From positions 5,146,001-5,210,000 of the forward strand of contig NZ_JACHMX010000001.1 of NCBI RefSeq assembly GCF_014205155.1: 64,000 nt of DNA. Reading direction: 5' to 3'. The translations under genes were made by a program, and so were the position numbers. This document shows, piece after piece, positions 36,891 through 45,138 of the stretch; position 1 is the first letter of the stretch; every line of letters begins with the position of its first letter. A model generated the notes under the pieces. That model was not told the origin of the DNA. It made no database searches and was given only the letters and a program-made list of their open reading frames with translations. This DNA comes from Amycolatopsis umgeniensis (GTDB taxonomy: Bacteria; Actinomycetota; Actinomycetes; Mycobacteriales; Pseudonocardiaceae).

Positions 36891-37964
36891 ATGCTGATTT
36901 CCCAGCGACCGGCTCTCGGCGAAGAGACGGTCAACGAGACCCGCTCCCGGTTCACCATCGAACCGCTGGAGCCCGGCTTCGGCTACACGCTCGGCAACTC
37001 GCTGCGTCGTACGCTGCTGTCGTCCATTCCGGGCGCGGCCGTGACGAGCATCCGCATCGACGGCGTGCTGCACGAGTTCACCACCGTTCCCGGGGTGAAG
37101 GAAGACGTCACCGACATCATCCTGAACCTCAAGGAGCTCGTGGTTTCCTCGGAAGAGGACGAGCCGGTCACCATGTACCTGCGCAAGCAGGGCCCCGGTG
37201 AGGTCACCGCTGCCGACATCGTGCCCCCGGCCGGTGTCACCGTGCACAACCCGGATCTGCACATCGCGTCGCTGAACGGCAAGGGCAAGCTCGAGATCGA
37301 GCTCGTCGTCGAGCGCGGCCGCGGTTACGTTCCGGCCCTGCAGAACAAGCAGGCGGGCGCGGAGATCGGCCGGATCCCGGTCGACTCTATCTACTCCCCG
37401 GTGCTGAAGGTGACCTACAAGGTCGAGGCGACCCGTGTCGAGCAGCGCACCGACTTCGACAAGCTGATCCTGGACGTGGAGACGAAGCCGTCGATCACGC
37501 CGCGGGACGCTGTCGCGTCGGCCGGTAAGACGCTGGTGGAACTGTTCGGTCTCGCGCGCGAGCTGAACGTCGACGCCGAAGGCATCGAGATCGGCCCGTC
37601 GCCGCAGGAGGCGGACACCATCGCCGCCTACGCGATGCCGATCGAGGACCTGGACCTCACCGTCCGGTCGTACAACTGCCTCAAGCGCGAGGGCATCCAC
37701 ACCGTCGGCGAACTGGTCTCGCGCAGCGAGGCCGACCTGCTGGACATCCGCAACTTCGGTGCGAAGTCGATCGACGAGGTCAAGCTCAAGCTCGTCGGTC
37801 TCGGCCTCGCGCTGAAGGACAGCCCGCCCGGGTTCGACCCGACCGCGGCCGCGGCCAGCTACGACGGTGAAGGCTGGTCCGAGGGCGTCGACAGCATCAC
37901 GGACGGAATTTCGGACAACGGCCACGACGATGGCCAGGACTACGCAGAGACGGAGCAGCTGTAA
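36891..37964 (+). CDS. rpoA: RNA polymerase alpha subunit
   Basis: Alpha subunit, 357 residues. ATG 36891 ([19 protein letters not shown]) has AGGAAAG upstream. The N-terminal domain contains [18 protein letters not shown]; the C-terminal domain contains [20 protein letters not shown] and [13 protein letters not shown] for UP-element and activator contacts. A ~50-residue acidic tail follows, as is usual in actinobacteria. Confidence 0.98.
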   Translation: MLISQRPALGEETVNETRSRFTIEPLEPGFGYTLGNSLRRTLLSSIPGAAVTSIRIDGVLHEFTTVPGVKEDVTDIILNLKELVVSSEEDEPVTMYLRKQGPGEVTAADIVPPAGVTVHNPDLHIASLNGKGKLEIELVVERGRGYVPALQNKQAGAEIGRIPVDSIYSPVLKVTYKVEATRVEQRTDFDKLILDVETKPSITPRDAVASAGKTLVELFGLARELNVDAEGIEIGPSPQEADTIAAYAMPIEDLDLTVRSYNCLKREGIHTVGELVSRSEADLLDIRNFGAKSIDEVKLKLVGLGLALKDSPPGFDPTAAAASYDGEGWSEGVDSITDGISDNGHDDGQDYAETEQL

Positions 37965-38039
37965 GGCCAGCTTCGGCTCCCTCACCGGTAGGGGTGGGGG
38001 AGCCCCGGCCTCCAGCTGTGAGCTGAACGAGGAGAACCG

Positions 38040-38603
38040 ATGCCCACCCCCACAAAGGGACCCCGTCTCGGCGGGTCGCCCGCGCACGAACGGCTGATCC
38101 TGGCCAACCTGGCCACCCAGCTGTTCGAGCACGGCAAGATCACGACGACCGAGGCGAAGGCCCGGCGGGTGCGCCCGCTGGCCGAGAAGCTGATCACGAA
38201 GGCGAAGCGGGGCGACCTGCACAACCGTCGTCAGATCCAGCGCATCGTGCGCGACAAGGACGTCGTGCACAAGCTGATCGCCGAGATCGGCCCGTTCTTC
38301 GCGGAGCGTCCGGGTGGCTACACCCGGATCACCAAGACGATGGCGCGCAAGGGCGACAACGCCCCCATGGCGGTCATCGAGCTGGTGGCCGAGAAGACCG
38401 TCACCGCCGAGGCTGAGGCCGCGCGCAAGACGAAGTTCGCCAAGGACGAGCCGAAGGCTGCCGCCCCGGCCGCCGAGGAGACCACCGACGCCCCTGAGGC
38501 GGCCGACAAGGCCGCCACCGAGGCTCCGGAGGCCACCGAGGCTCCCGCCGCCGACGAGGCCGCTGAGGCCCCCGCCGCGGACGCGGACAGCAAGAAGGAC
38601 TGA
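38040..38603 (+). CDS. rplQ: 50S ribosomal protein L17
   Basis: L17, 187 residues. The core ([20 protein letters not shown] to APMAVIELV) is followed by a ~65-residue Ala/Glu/Pro-rich acidic tail that E. coli L17 lacks. GAGGAGA precedes the ATG. It lies 4 bases before the presumed truA start. Confidence 0.97.
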   Translation: MPTPTKGPRLGGSPAHERLILANLATQLFEHGKITTTEAKARRVRPLAEKLITKAKRGDLHNRRQIQRIVRDKDVVHKLIAEIGPFFAERPGGYTRITKTMARKGDNAPMAVIELVAEKTVTAEAEAARKTKFAKDEPKAAAPAAEETTDAPEAADKAATEAPEATEAPAADEAAEAPAADADSKKD

Positions 38604-38607
38604 CGTC

Positions 38608-39510
38608 CTGACGGCACCGAACACCCCGGACGAGCCCGCCACTCCCACTGCGGAGGGCGGGCTCGTTCGTCTGCGTCTGGATGTTTCCTACGACGGCACC
38701 GATTTCTCGGGCTGGGCCCGACAGCCCGGGCGGCGCACGGTCCAGGGAGTCCTCGAAGAGGCGCTCGCGAAGCAGCCTCCGGGAGCTTCGGTCCCGAAGT
38801 CCGTCGTCGTCGCCGGCCGCACCGATGCCGGTGTGCACGCCTCCGGCCAGGTGGTCCACGTCGACGTGTCGCCTTTAGCGGGCAAAACGCGATCCGGCCG
38901 CCTGGAACTGGACGAGCAGGGCATTCCTGACCTGGGGCGGATGCGTCACCGATGGAATCGGTACCTGCCGGGTGACGTGCGGGTGCTGGATGCCCGGGTC
39001 GCCGCGCCCGGATTCGACGCGCGGTTCTCCGCTGTACGGCGGCACTACCTCTACCGCGTCTCGGATGCGCCTTGGGGCGTGGATCCCCTGCGGCGTCACG
39101 ACACGCTCGCTTGGGGGCGGCCTCTCTCGATCGAGGCGATGAACGAGGCCTCGGCGTCTCTGATGGGGCTCCAGGACTTCGCGGCCTTCTGTAAGCAGCG
39201 CGAGGGCGGGACGACCATTCGAGAGCTGCAACGGCTTGTCTGGCGGCGGACAGGACCACACGCTGTCGAGGTCGACGTCTCCGCTGACGCGTTCTGTCAC
39301 TCAATGGTGCGCAGCCTGGTCGGGGCGCTGCTCTTGGTCGGCGACGGTCGTCGCCCGCTGGATTGGCCCGGAGACGTCCTCGAGAGCCGCACGCGCGATA
39401 GCGCTGTCGCTCCCGCGCACGGCCTCACGCTGATGGCCGTCGACTACCCGCCGGACACCGAACTCGCGGCCCGCGCCGATCAAACGCGCGCCATGCGCAC
39501 TTCCTCCTGA
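38608..39510 (+). CDS. truA: tRNA pseudouridine synthase TruA
   Basis: TruA, about 300 residues, makes pseudouridine at positions 38-40 of tRNA. The catalytic Asp is D73 in GRTDAGVH, and FSAVRRHYLYRV and CHSMVRSLVGALLLVG are family motifs. No ATG, GTG or TTG lies in frame between the rplQ stop and the conserved domain. CTG 38608, 8 bases after AAGAAGGA, is the likely start. Residues 88-97 (SPLAGKTRSG) are a translated palindromic repeat copy, placed in a surface-type loop after the catalytic region, with its in-frame TAA changed to AAA. The 3' end overlaps the convergent DUF559 gene by 31 bases. Confidence 0.93.
   Translation: MTAPNTPDEPATPTAEGGLVRLRLDVSYDGTDFSGWARQPGRRTVQGVLEEALAKQPPGASVPKSVVVAGRTDAGVHASGQVVHVDVSPLAGKTRSGRLELDEQGIPDLGRMRHRWNRYLPGDVRVLDARVAAPGFDARFSAVRRHYLYRVSDAPWGVDPLRRHDTLAWGRPLSIEAMNEASASLMGLQDFAAFCKQREGGTTIRELQRLVWRRTGPHAVEVDVSADAFCHSMVRSLVGALLLVGDGRRPLDWPGDVLESRTRDSAVAPAHGLTLMAVDYPPDTELAARADQTRAMRTSS
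38869..38897 (+). repeat. Palindromic repeat copy inside truA, stop removed
   Basis: The copy reads TTTAGCGGGCAAAACGCGAT where the usual element has GGGCTAAACGCG. The base at 38884 is A instead of T, turning the in-frame TAA into AAA (K93). The rest matches, including the GCGATCCGG flank. Confidence 0.92.
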
Positions 39511-40439
39511 CCCGCCCGCGGCACAGTTAGCGGGCTAAACGCGCCGCGTCGGGCGCGCCAGACGGCCTCGACGATGCCGTGGAAGTCGTTCGCCAGGTCT
39601 TCGGCGGTGACGATGACGAAGCGCCAGCCTTCGGCTTCCGCTCGTCTTCGGCGTTTGCGGTCGTGGGCTTGTTGCTTCGGCGTGTTGTGCCATCGGCCGT
39701 CGTATTCGATGGCGACCCGGAACTGCTCGTCCCCTAGGTCGAGGCGAGCGACGAAATGACCCGTTCGGGAGAAGACCTCGAACTGAGGAGTCGCGGTGAT
39801 GCCGGCGGCAGCCAGCACGATGCGGACTTCCGATTCCGGGGGTGACTCCGCACGAGGGTCGGACAGCCACAAAGCATGTCTTGCCAAGCGGATTCCCCGA
39901 TTGCGACGACCGTAAAATTCGCCGTTGAGATGCAGATCGGTCAGTTTCTCGGCTCTCATGAACTGGTCCAGATCCGGGACGCCGATGCGGAGCCGTCGGA
40001 CCCACCCGGATTTGCGAGGAGAAAGCCGGAGCAGCAGGTCCAGCGCGACCCGGATCTTACGTGCGATACGAATGCCGTTCCAGGGCTTCGATTCTTCGGG
40101 TTTGATCTCGGTACGTCGAATCCTGATACCGTCTATCGGGCCGAATCGGTGCTTCTCCGGTACCACCATCTCGACCGGATCGTTGGGGTTGGCCAGCTCG
40201 ACGCCTTGAACGGTCGCGGCCGATCGCCCGGTCAGCACAGCTTCCGGAGGCGCCAGCAACGCGGCGCCCCGGCAACGCAGTTCGTGCGTGACTTCCACGT
40301 CGGCGCGTGTGTAGACGTCCTGGAACAGCCTCCGGACGCTGGAACCGCGCAGCCGGCTCGCCGTGATGAGGCCCGCTTTGCGCGCCTCGGAGCCGCGGAA
40401 AACGTCGGGGAGATGGGATGAATCGAATGGCTTGGTCAT
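39480..40439 (-). CDS. DUF559 (Vsr-like nuclease fold) protein
   Basis: Protein of 319 residues of a type abundant in actinobacteria. The N-terminal ~170 residues resemble the winged-helix/AbiEi-like region (GLITASRLRGSSVRRLFQDV; VLTGRSAATVQGVEL). The C-terminal DUF559 domain carries PPESEVRIVLAAAG, VARLDLGDEQFRVAIEYDG and the WHN...D..R..R pattern of the PD-(D/E)xK/Vsr fold. Its biological role is unknown. The C-terminal tail (RGAFSPLT onward) is read through a palindromic repeat, which seems to have extended the gene into the 3' end of truA. Two TTATCCACA sites lie 61-87 bases upstream of its start. Confidence 0.8.
   Translation of the reverse strand: MTKPFDSSHLPDVFRGSEARKAGLITASRLRGSSVRRLFQDVYTRADVEVTHELRCRGAALLAPPEAVLTGRSAATVQGVELANPNDPVEMVVPEKHRFGPIDGIRIRRTEIKPEESKPWNGIRIARKIRVALDLLLRLSPRKSGWVRRLRIGVPDLDQFMRAEKLTDLHLNGEFYGRRNRGIRLARHALWLSDPRAESPPESEVRIVLAAAGITATPQFEVFSRTGHFVARLDLGDEQFRVAIEYDGRWHNTPKQQAHDRKRRRRAEAEGWRFVIVTAEDLANDFHGIVEAVWRARRGAFSPLTVPRAGQEEVRMARV
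39523..39547 (+). repeat. Palindromic repeat copy in the 3' end of the DUF559 gene
   Basis: GTTAGCGGGCTAAACGCG with a shortened left arm. On the minus strand it is read in the open frame as AFSPLT within the DUF559 protein tail. Confidence 0.85.
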
Positions 40440-40499
40440 GCCACCACGGTGATCTACCTGACCGACAACACACCGCCATCGCCGCCTCTCAGAGGCGAT

Positions 40500-40526
40500 T
40501 TATCCACAACCCCCGGCTTATCCACA
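40500..40526 (+). promoter_or_regulatory. Two perfect TTATCCACA DnaA-box-like sites
   Basis: TTATCCACA occurs at 40500-40508 and 40518-40526, spaced 18 bases, upstream of the leftward DUF559 gene. A third site, TGTGGACAA (TTGTCCACA on the other strand), lies at 40639-40647. Their density is unusual outside oriC. Confidence 0.5.
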
Positions 40527-40578
40527 GCCGACGCGATTGCCCCTTGACGGACTACTCGCGCCCCGCTTCCCGCCTCAG

Positions 40579-40608
40579 GTCGACTTTAGCCGCCTAATCG
40601 TCACGCGG
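40579..40608 (+). repeat. Degenerate palindromic repeat copy
   Basis: GACTTTAGCCGCCTAATCGT: centre changed to GCCGCC and the GATCCGG flank replaced. It lies 14 bases from the terminator described at 40616-40655. Confidence 0.75.
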
Positions 40609-40615
40609 GGCGGAC

Positions 40616-40655
40616 GCAAAAACGGGGGCACTGTCCGATGTGGACAATGCCCCCG
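40616..40655 (-). terminator. Intrinsic terminator of the leftward eccE gene pair
   Basis: On the minus strand CGGGGGCATTGTCC pairs with GGACAGTGCCCCCG (one mismatch pair) and is followed by TTTTTGCG. It is one of the few terminators here with a real U-tract. It lies about 40 bases after the 240-residue protein gene. Confidence 0.85.
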
Positions 40656-40656
40656 C

Positions 40657-40685
40657 GGAGCGCGATTAGCCCGCTAAAGTCGCCG
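40657..40685 (-). repeat. Palindromic repeat copy after the eccE gene pair
   Basis: GCGCGATTAGCCCGCTAAAG form, located between the stop at 40693 and the terminator at 40616-40655. Confidence 0.88.
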
Positions 40686-40692
40686 TGTCGGG

Positions 40693-41415
40693 TTAGTCGC
40701 CGCGCCGGACCGGGCCCAGGATTTGCTGCTCTTTCGCGGTGGTGACCAGGCGAAGGGGACGCCAAAGGTTGCGGCCGAGCGCGACGACCTGGTCGTCCTT
40801 CAACGTCGTGAGCTGCTTCATCATCTGCGGCGGGAGCCGCCAGATCCGCGCGGCCAGTTCGGCCTGCCCCGGCGGGAGCCGCTGCATCAGCACCAGGTCG
40901 GCCGCGTTCGCGGTCGCCCCGGCCTGCGGGTGCAGGTACGGCAGCACGTAAACCGTCGTCTGCCACGGGGACCGCGGCGGGAACAGGTCCTGCGGCGTCG
41001 GCCCACCATCGGTCACCACCAGCAGCGGCGCGTCCTCGGACGGGCGCGGGAGATCCACCGGCGACAGCCGCCGGATCTGCACCAGCGGCGAAGGCCTGCC
41101 GTTGGGCTGATTTCCCGCCGCCTGGGGGAGGACCTGCCACGCGGCGGGACGACCTGTCGCCACGACGACCCAAGCCCCGACCGCCATCGCCCGCAGCGCC
41201 ACCTGGCGAGCCAGGTACAGCCCGCCGACGAGCACGATCCGGGTCGGCGTCGAGCGCAGTGCGGAGATCGTCAGCGGCTCACCCTTGAGCCCGGAGCCGA
41301 GGACGATCCCGCCTCGGTCGCCGGACGGGCTGATCGCGTCGAGCATCGCCGGGTCGACGGTGAATTCCGGGGCGACACCGGCGTTCTGACCGGCGTCACG
41401 CATACGGGTGCTCAT
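40693..41415 (-). CDS. ESX-locus-associated cytosolic protein of unknown function
   Basis: Protein of 240 residues with no signal peptide or membrane helix. It has alternating strands and helices, e.g. TRIVLVGGLYLARQVALRAM and APLLVVTDGG, which suggests an alpha/beta nucleotide-binding-like fold without a clear P-loop. It overlaps eccE by 4 bases (ATGA) and is therefore translationally coupled. I recognise the type only as a companion of eccE-like genes in actinobacteria; its function is unknown. Confidence 0.65.
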   Translation of the reverse strand: MSTRMRDAGQNAGVAPEFTVDPAMLDAISPSGDRGGIVLGSGLKGEPLTISALRSTPTRIVLVGGLYLARQVALRAMAVGAWVVVATGRPAAWQVLPQAAGNQPNGRPSPLVQIRRLSPVDLPRPSEDAPLLVVTDGGPTPQDLFPPRSPWQTTVYVLPYLHPQAGATANAADLVLMQRLPPGQAELAARIWRLPPQMMKQLTTLKDDQVVALGRNLWRPLRLVTTAKEQQILGPVRRGD

Positions 41416-42968
41416 GCTGTGCCTCCGATCGGCAAAGTCGCGGAGAACCCGGAGATCTGCAGGCCGCGCAACGGCGTCAGCGCCACACCCAACCGGTCCG
41501 AGATGCCCTGCAGCCGCTGGTCGGCCGCGTCCAGTTCACGCGGATTCCGCGCGCTCAGGCGCACGATGCCCCGCAGGCCGATCTTGCCTTCGTCCGCGGA
41601 CGGCGAGATCGACATCGCCACCGTCGCCGACAGCGCGCGGACACTGGTCAGCGCGTTCAGGCTGCCGCTGATCTTGCCCTTCGGCCAGCTGGTGATCGCG
41701 TAGCTCGCGTGCCCGATGCCTGCCGCGGTGACGCCGGTCCAGCGCTCCTGCAGACCGACTTTCGCGGGCGAACCGGCGACCGCGGTCAGTTCCGCGGCCG
41801 AAATGCTGGACCGCAGCAGCTCGTCCGGGTCGAGCGGCCTCGTCGGCACTCCCTGCGATTCCAAGGCGTTGCGCACCCGCGACAGCGCGCCGATCAGCGC
41901 GCGATGCGCACCGACGACGCCGCCGCCGCGCTCGCGGATCGCGGCCGGGCACCGGCGCGGGTCGAGCCGGATGGCGACCCAAGTCGTCCGCCGCGCGGCC
42001 GCGGGAAGCGGGCCGAGCACCTCCATGTAGGAGCTGAGCGCAGGCGAGTCCGACGGAAGCGCCGCGCTACCGGGGTAGCAGTGCCAGATCATCTGGATCG
42101 AGTCGAGGACCACACCGCGGTCTTCGAGGCACGGCGCGAGCGCGGACAGCGGCAGGCTCGGCGCGCCGCCGGCCTGGGTGATCAGCGCGGGCGCGGGTTC
42201 GACGAGCAGGACCGCGGTCCACGTCCCGTCGTTCCACGCGAGGCCGACCTGCTGGCGCTCGTGGTCGACGCCGTGCGCGACGACGAGATCGGGAACAGCG
42301 AGACGAAGCAGGTTCACGCGGGCGTCGTCGGGGCCGGTGACGGCGTCCTCTTCGGCGGCGAGCGCTTCGATGCTGCTCGGCGGAAGCGGATTCGCCACCC
42401 GATCGTGCGAACGGAACATGTACCGCATGGTGAGTCCGGCCCATTGGGTGAACCAGCGGCCGCCCCAACGCAGGAACGCGATGATGATCGCGACCCCGAG
42501 TACGCCCATGGCGACGTACTTCAGCTTCATTTCGATCGCGAGCAGGACGAGGCCGATCGCGAGCCCGAGTTCGAGCACGACCAGATTCGCCACGGGCAGC
42601 GGGCCGAGGTTGATCCCACCGGTCCGGCGCCTCGAGGGCGCCGCGATCCGGGTCACCGGAGCGGGCGGAGGACCGGGCTGCGGGGCGGGGCCACCGGACG
42701 GAGGACCGCCAGGGCCGCCTGGCCCACCGGGGCCTCCCGGACCGCCAGGTCCACCGGGGCCCCCAGGCCCTCCCGGGCCACCGGGACCACCAGGCCCCTG
42801 AGGACCGCCAGGTCCACCGGGCCCGCCGGGTCCCCGAGGAACACCGGGACCTCCCTGGCCTCCGGCCGGGCCACCTGGTCTGCCGGGCCTTGGCGGCGGT
42901 CCCGGCGGACGGCCTGGAGGTTGCGACCCCGGAGGGCCGGGCGGACGTGGAGGAGTGGTGACGGACAT
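41412..42968 (-). CDS. eccE: Type VII secretion protein EccE with collagen-like N-terminus
   Basis: Protein of 518 residues. ATG 42968 is chosen because GAGGGGA lies just upstream; earlier in-frame codons lack support. Residues ~5-110 are Pro/Gly-rich, with an uninterrupted run of GGP/GPG triplets resembling collagen. Two membrane helices follow (NLVVLELGLAIGLVLLAIEM; YVAMGVLGVAIIIAFLRW), then a ~330-residue cytosolic domain, the EccE layout. EccE stabilises the ESX inner-membrane complex. M. tuberculosis ESX-4 lacks EccE whereas fuller ESX-4 loci such as that of M. abscessus have it. It is divergent from eccB, with a 156-base gap between them. Confidence 0.8.
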   Translation of the reverse strand: MSVTTPPRPPGPPGSQPPGRPPGPPPRPGRPGGPAGGQGGPGVPRGPGGPGGPGGPQGPGGPGGPGGPGGPGGPGGPGGPGGPGGPGGPPSGGPAPQPGPPPAPVTRIAAPSRRRTGGINLGPLPVANLVVLELGLAIGLVLLAIEMKLKYVAMGVLGVAIIIAFLRWGGRWFTQWAGLTMRYMFRSHDRVANPLPPSSIEALAAEEDAVTGPDDARVNLLRLAVPDLVVAHGVDHERQQVGLAWNDGTWTAVLLVEPAPALITQAGGAPSLPLSALAPCLEDRGVVLDSIQMIWHCYPGSAALPSDSPALSSYMEVLGPLPAAARRTTWVAIRLDPRRCPAAIRERGGGVVGAHRALIGALSRVRNALESQGVPTRPLDPDELLRSSISAAELTAVAGSPAKVGLQERWTGVTAAGIGHASYAITSWPKGKISGSLNALTSVRALSATVAMSISPSADEGKIGLRGIVRLSARNPRELDAADQRLQGISDRLGVALTPLRGLQISGFSATLPIGGTA

Positions 42969-43124
42969 CCGCGCTTTCTCTTCCCCTCGTGCGTGCTGCG
43001 TACCCGGAAAGCCGGTCCCGAGGAACTTGACACTAGCTGGAGTTGGTAGAAACCCCACACCAGACGGTCCCCGTACGGCTATCCTGCGGAACCGTACCGC
43101 GACGGGGAGGACTGTAGGTCGAGA

Positions 43125-44750
43125 ATGCCATCAACACCGACTACTAAGTCTCAAGTTCAGGCTTATCAGTTCGTTCTGCGCAGGATGCAATCCGCGCTGG
43201 TCCGTCGCGACGCCGTCATGCTCCACGACCCCATGCGGACGCATACGCGCGCCACCATCGTGGGCGTCGTCCTGGCCGCTCTGGGCGTCCTGGTCTTCGT
43301 GATCTGGGGGCTGCTGAGCCCGAAGCCCTCCGTGCCGGAAGCGGGCAACATCGTCATCGGCGAACAGTCCGGGACGGTGTACGTCGTGGCGGGGAACCCG
43401 AAGAAACTGATCCCGACCTTCAACCTCGCCTCCGCACGGCTGCTGATCATCGCGCAGTCGAAGCAGGGGGCGCAGCAGGCGGGGACCAAGCCTTCCGGGC
43501 CCGCGCAGGCCTCCGAAGTGAAGAACCCCACAGTCGTTTCGGACGAGCAGCTGAAGAACATTCCCCGCGGTCAGCTGATGGGCATTCCCAACGGCCCGCA
43601 GCTGATGCCGACGGAAGGTCAGCGCGTCAGCGCGGACTGGGGCGTGTGCGACGAGGTCATGTACGACCAGTCGGTGCCGAAGCCCGATCTGACGAAGACG
43701 GAAACGACCGTCTACGCCGGTGTGAAGCAGCTCGGAAACCGTGAGCTCGGCCAGAACGAGGCTCTGCTGGCCAAGGCCACCAACGGCAGGACCTATCTGA
43801 TCTACCGGCTGGCAGCGAATCCCAACCTCCCGAACGCGAACGCCGTCAAGGCCGAGATCAAGCCTGACGCGAGCGCGGTCCTTTCCGCGTTGAAGCTGCC
43901 CGACCAGCCTCGCGGGATTTCGCAGGGCCTTCTGGACGCGATTCCCGAGGTGCCGGAGCTGAAGCTGCCGGACGTCGAGGGCAAGGGGGAGAACCCCAAC
44001 TTCCAGATCGAAGGCCTGAGGGTCGGCGACGTCTTTTCCACCGAGCAGGCCGAGGGGCAGAAGAACTTCCACCTCATCTTGAGGGAAGGGATCCAGCCCA
44101 TTTCGCCGGCGGTCGCGGACATCGTCCAGACCGGGAAGAACGACGGCAGCACCTCGGTGATGTCCGTCGCGCAGGGCAAGATCCGCAACGTCACGCGGGT
44201 GACCGCGGGACAACAGGGCTTTGTCGACCTCGACGCGTACCCCCAGGCCGTGCCGACCGTGCTCAACGCGACTCAGGGTTCGCGGGTTTCGTGCCTGAGC
44301 TGGTCCATCACCGGCGAAGGCGCCAGCAGGGACGGGCACACCGCGGTGTTCGTCGACGACAAGATGCCCAAGGGCAGGAACGCCGACGGTTCGGCGCCCG
44401 GCGTCAAGATCGGCACCCCTGGTCCGGTCGGCGCGCCGATCAACAGCTTCTTCATGGATCCCGGTTTCGCGGCCGTCGTCCAGTCGGCGACGGGCAGGGA
44501 GACCTTCGACAAGGGACCGATCCAGCTGATCTCCGATCGTGGGATCCGGTACGGCATCCCCGACGCGGTCACGGCGGACTCGATCGGGCTCAACAAGCGG
44601 GTGCCCGCGCCCGAGTCCATCGTCCGGATCCTGCCCACCGGTGCTTCACTGAACACGCAGGACGTGCTCCGCACGTTCGACACGGTGCCGATCGACGATC
44701 GGGCCGGCTCGGTCGCCACGCAGTCGCAGCAGACTCCGGCGGGCAACTGA
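43125..44750 (+). CDS. eccB: Type VII secretion protein EccB
   Basis: EccB, 541 residues. The cytosolic N-terminus (MPSTPTTKSQVQAYQFVLRR) is followed by one membrane helix (about 44-64) and a large periplasmic domain with R1-R4-like repeats. Two cysteines (GVCDEV and VSCLSW) probably form the family disulfide. EccB is the periplasmic part of the ESX core complex. GGGGAGG lies upstream of the ATG. It begins a rightward group with two substrate-type genes. Confidence 0.92.
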   Translation: MPSTPTTKSQVQAYQFVLRRMQSALVRRDAVMLHDPMRTHTRATIVGVVLAALGVLVFVIWGLLSPKPSVPEAGNIVIGEQSGTVYVVAGNPKKLIPTFNLASARLLIIAQSKQGAQQAGTKPSGPAQASEVKNPTVVSDEQLKNIPRGQLMGIPNGPQLMPTEGQRVSADWGVCDEVMYDQSVPKPDLTKTETTVYAGVKQLGNRELGQNEALLAKATNGRTYLIYRLAANPNLPNANAVKAEIKPDASAVLSALKLPDQPRGISQGLLDAIPEVPELKLPDVEGKGENPNFQIEGLRVGDVFSTEQAEGQKNFHLILREGIQPISPAVADIVQTGKNDGSTSVMSVAQGKIRNVTRVTAGQQGFVDLDAYPQAVPTVLNATQGSRVSCLSWSITGEGASRDGHTAVFVDDKMPKGRNADGSAPGVKIGTPGPVGAPINSFFMDPGFAAVVQSATGRETFDKGPIQLISDRGIRYGIPDAVTADSIGLNKRVPAPESIVRILPTGASLNTQDVLRTFDTVPIDDRAGSVATQSQQTPAGN

Positions 44751-44818
44751 TCGCGGGAACCCCTTGGACGGCGCGAGCGTCTCAACGCCCAAGCAGTACC
44801 GGGTGAGTGGAGGGTGCA

Positions 44819-45133
44819 GTGGCCGGCCTGAAGATCGACGGCACCGTCGTCGGTGATTACGCGAAGCGGGTGGACGCGGCCGCCGGAGAGCTCGAGTTGG
44901 CGGCCGCCGACGTGACCGGGGACGGCGTCACCGTCGAGTCCCACGGCGCGCTGGGGGAGGAATTGGGGCTGGGCGCGTCGTATGGACGTGCGACCGAGAC
45001 CATCCGGCGTCAGCTGGTGGAAGGCGCGGCCGCGCTGCGGTCGGCCTCGGAGGCGCTGCACACGGTGACCGCGCGGCACGCCGGGCACGACGACGAGGCC
45101 GCCCAGATGATCAAACGCGCCGTGGAGCTCTGA
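44819..45133 (+). CDS. EspC/WXG100-like small protein
   Basis: About 104 residues, helical, with no signal peptide. The opening (AGLKIDGTVVGDYAKRVDAA) is typical of EspC-type (DUF2580) T7SS-associated proteins. There is no WxG. GTG 44819 is chosen with GGAGGG (44809-44814) upstream; GTG 44807 is an in-frame alternative adding 4 residues. It lies 5 bases before the larger partner gene. Confidence 0.75.
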   Translation: MAGLKIDGTVVGDYAKRVDAAAGELELAAADVTGDGVTVESHGALGEELGLGASYGRATETIRRQLVEGAAALRSASEALHTVTARHAGHDDEAAQMIKRAVEL

Positions 45134-45138
45134 ACCGC

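Noticed and set aside
40500..40647. Chromosomal replication origin
   Set aside because: Only three DnaA-type boxes, no dnaA, dnaN or parAB genes and no AT-rich unwinding region.
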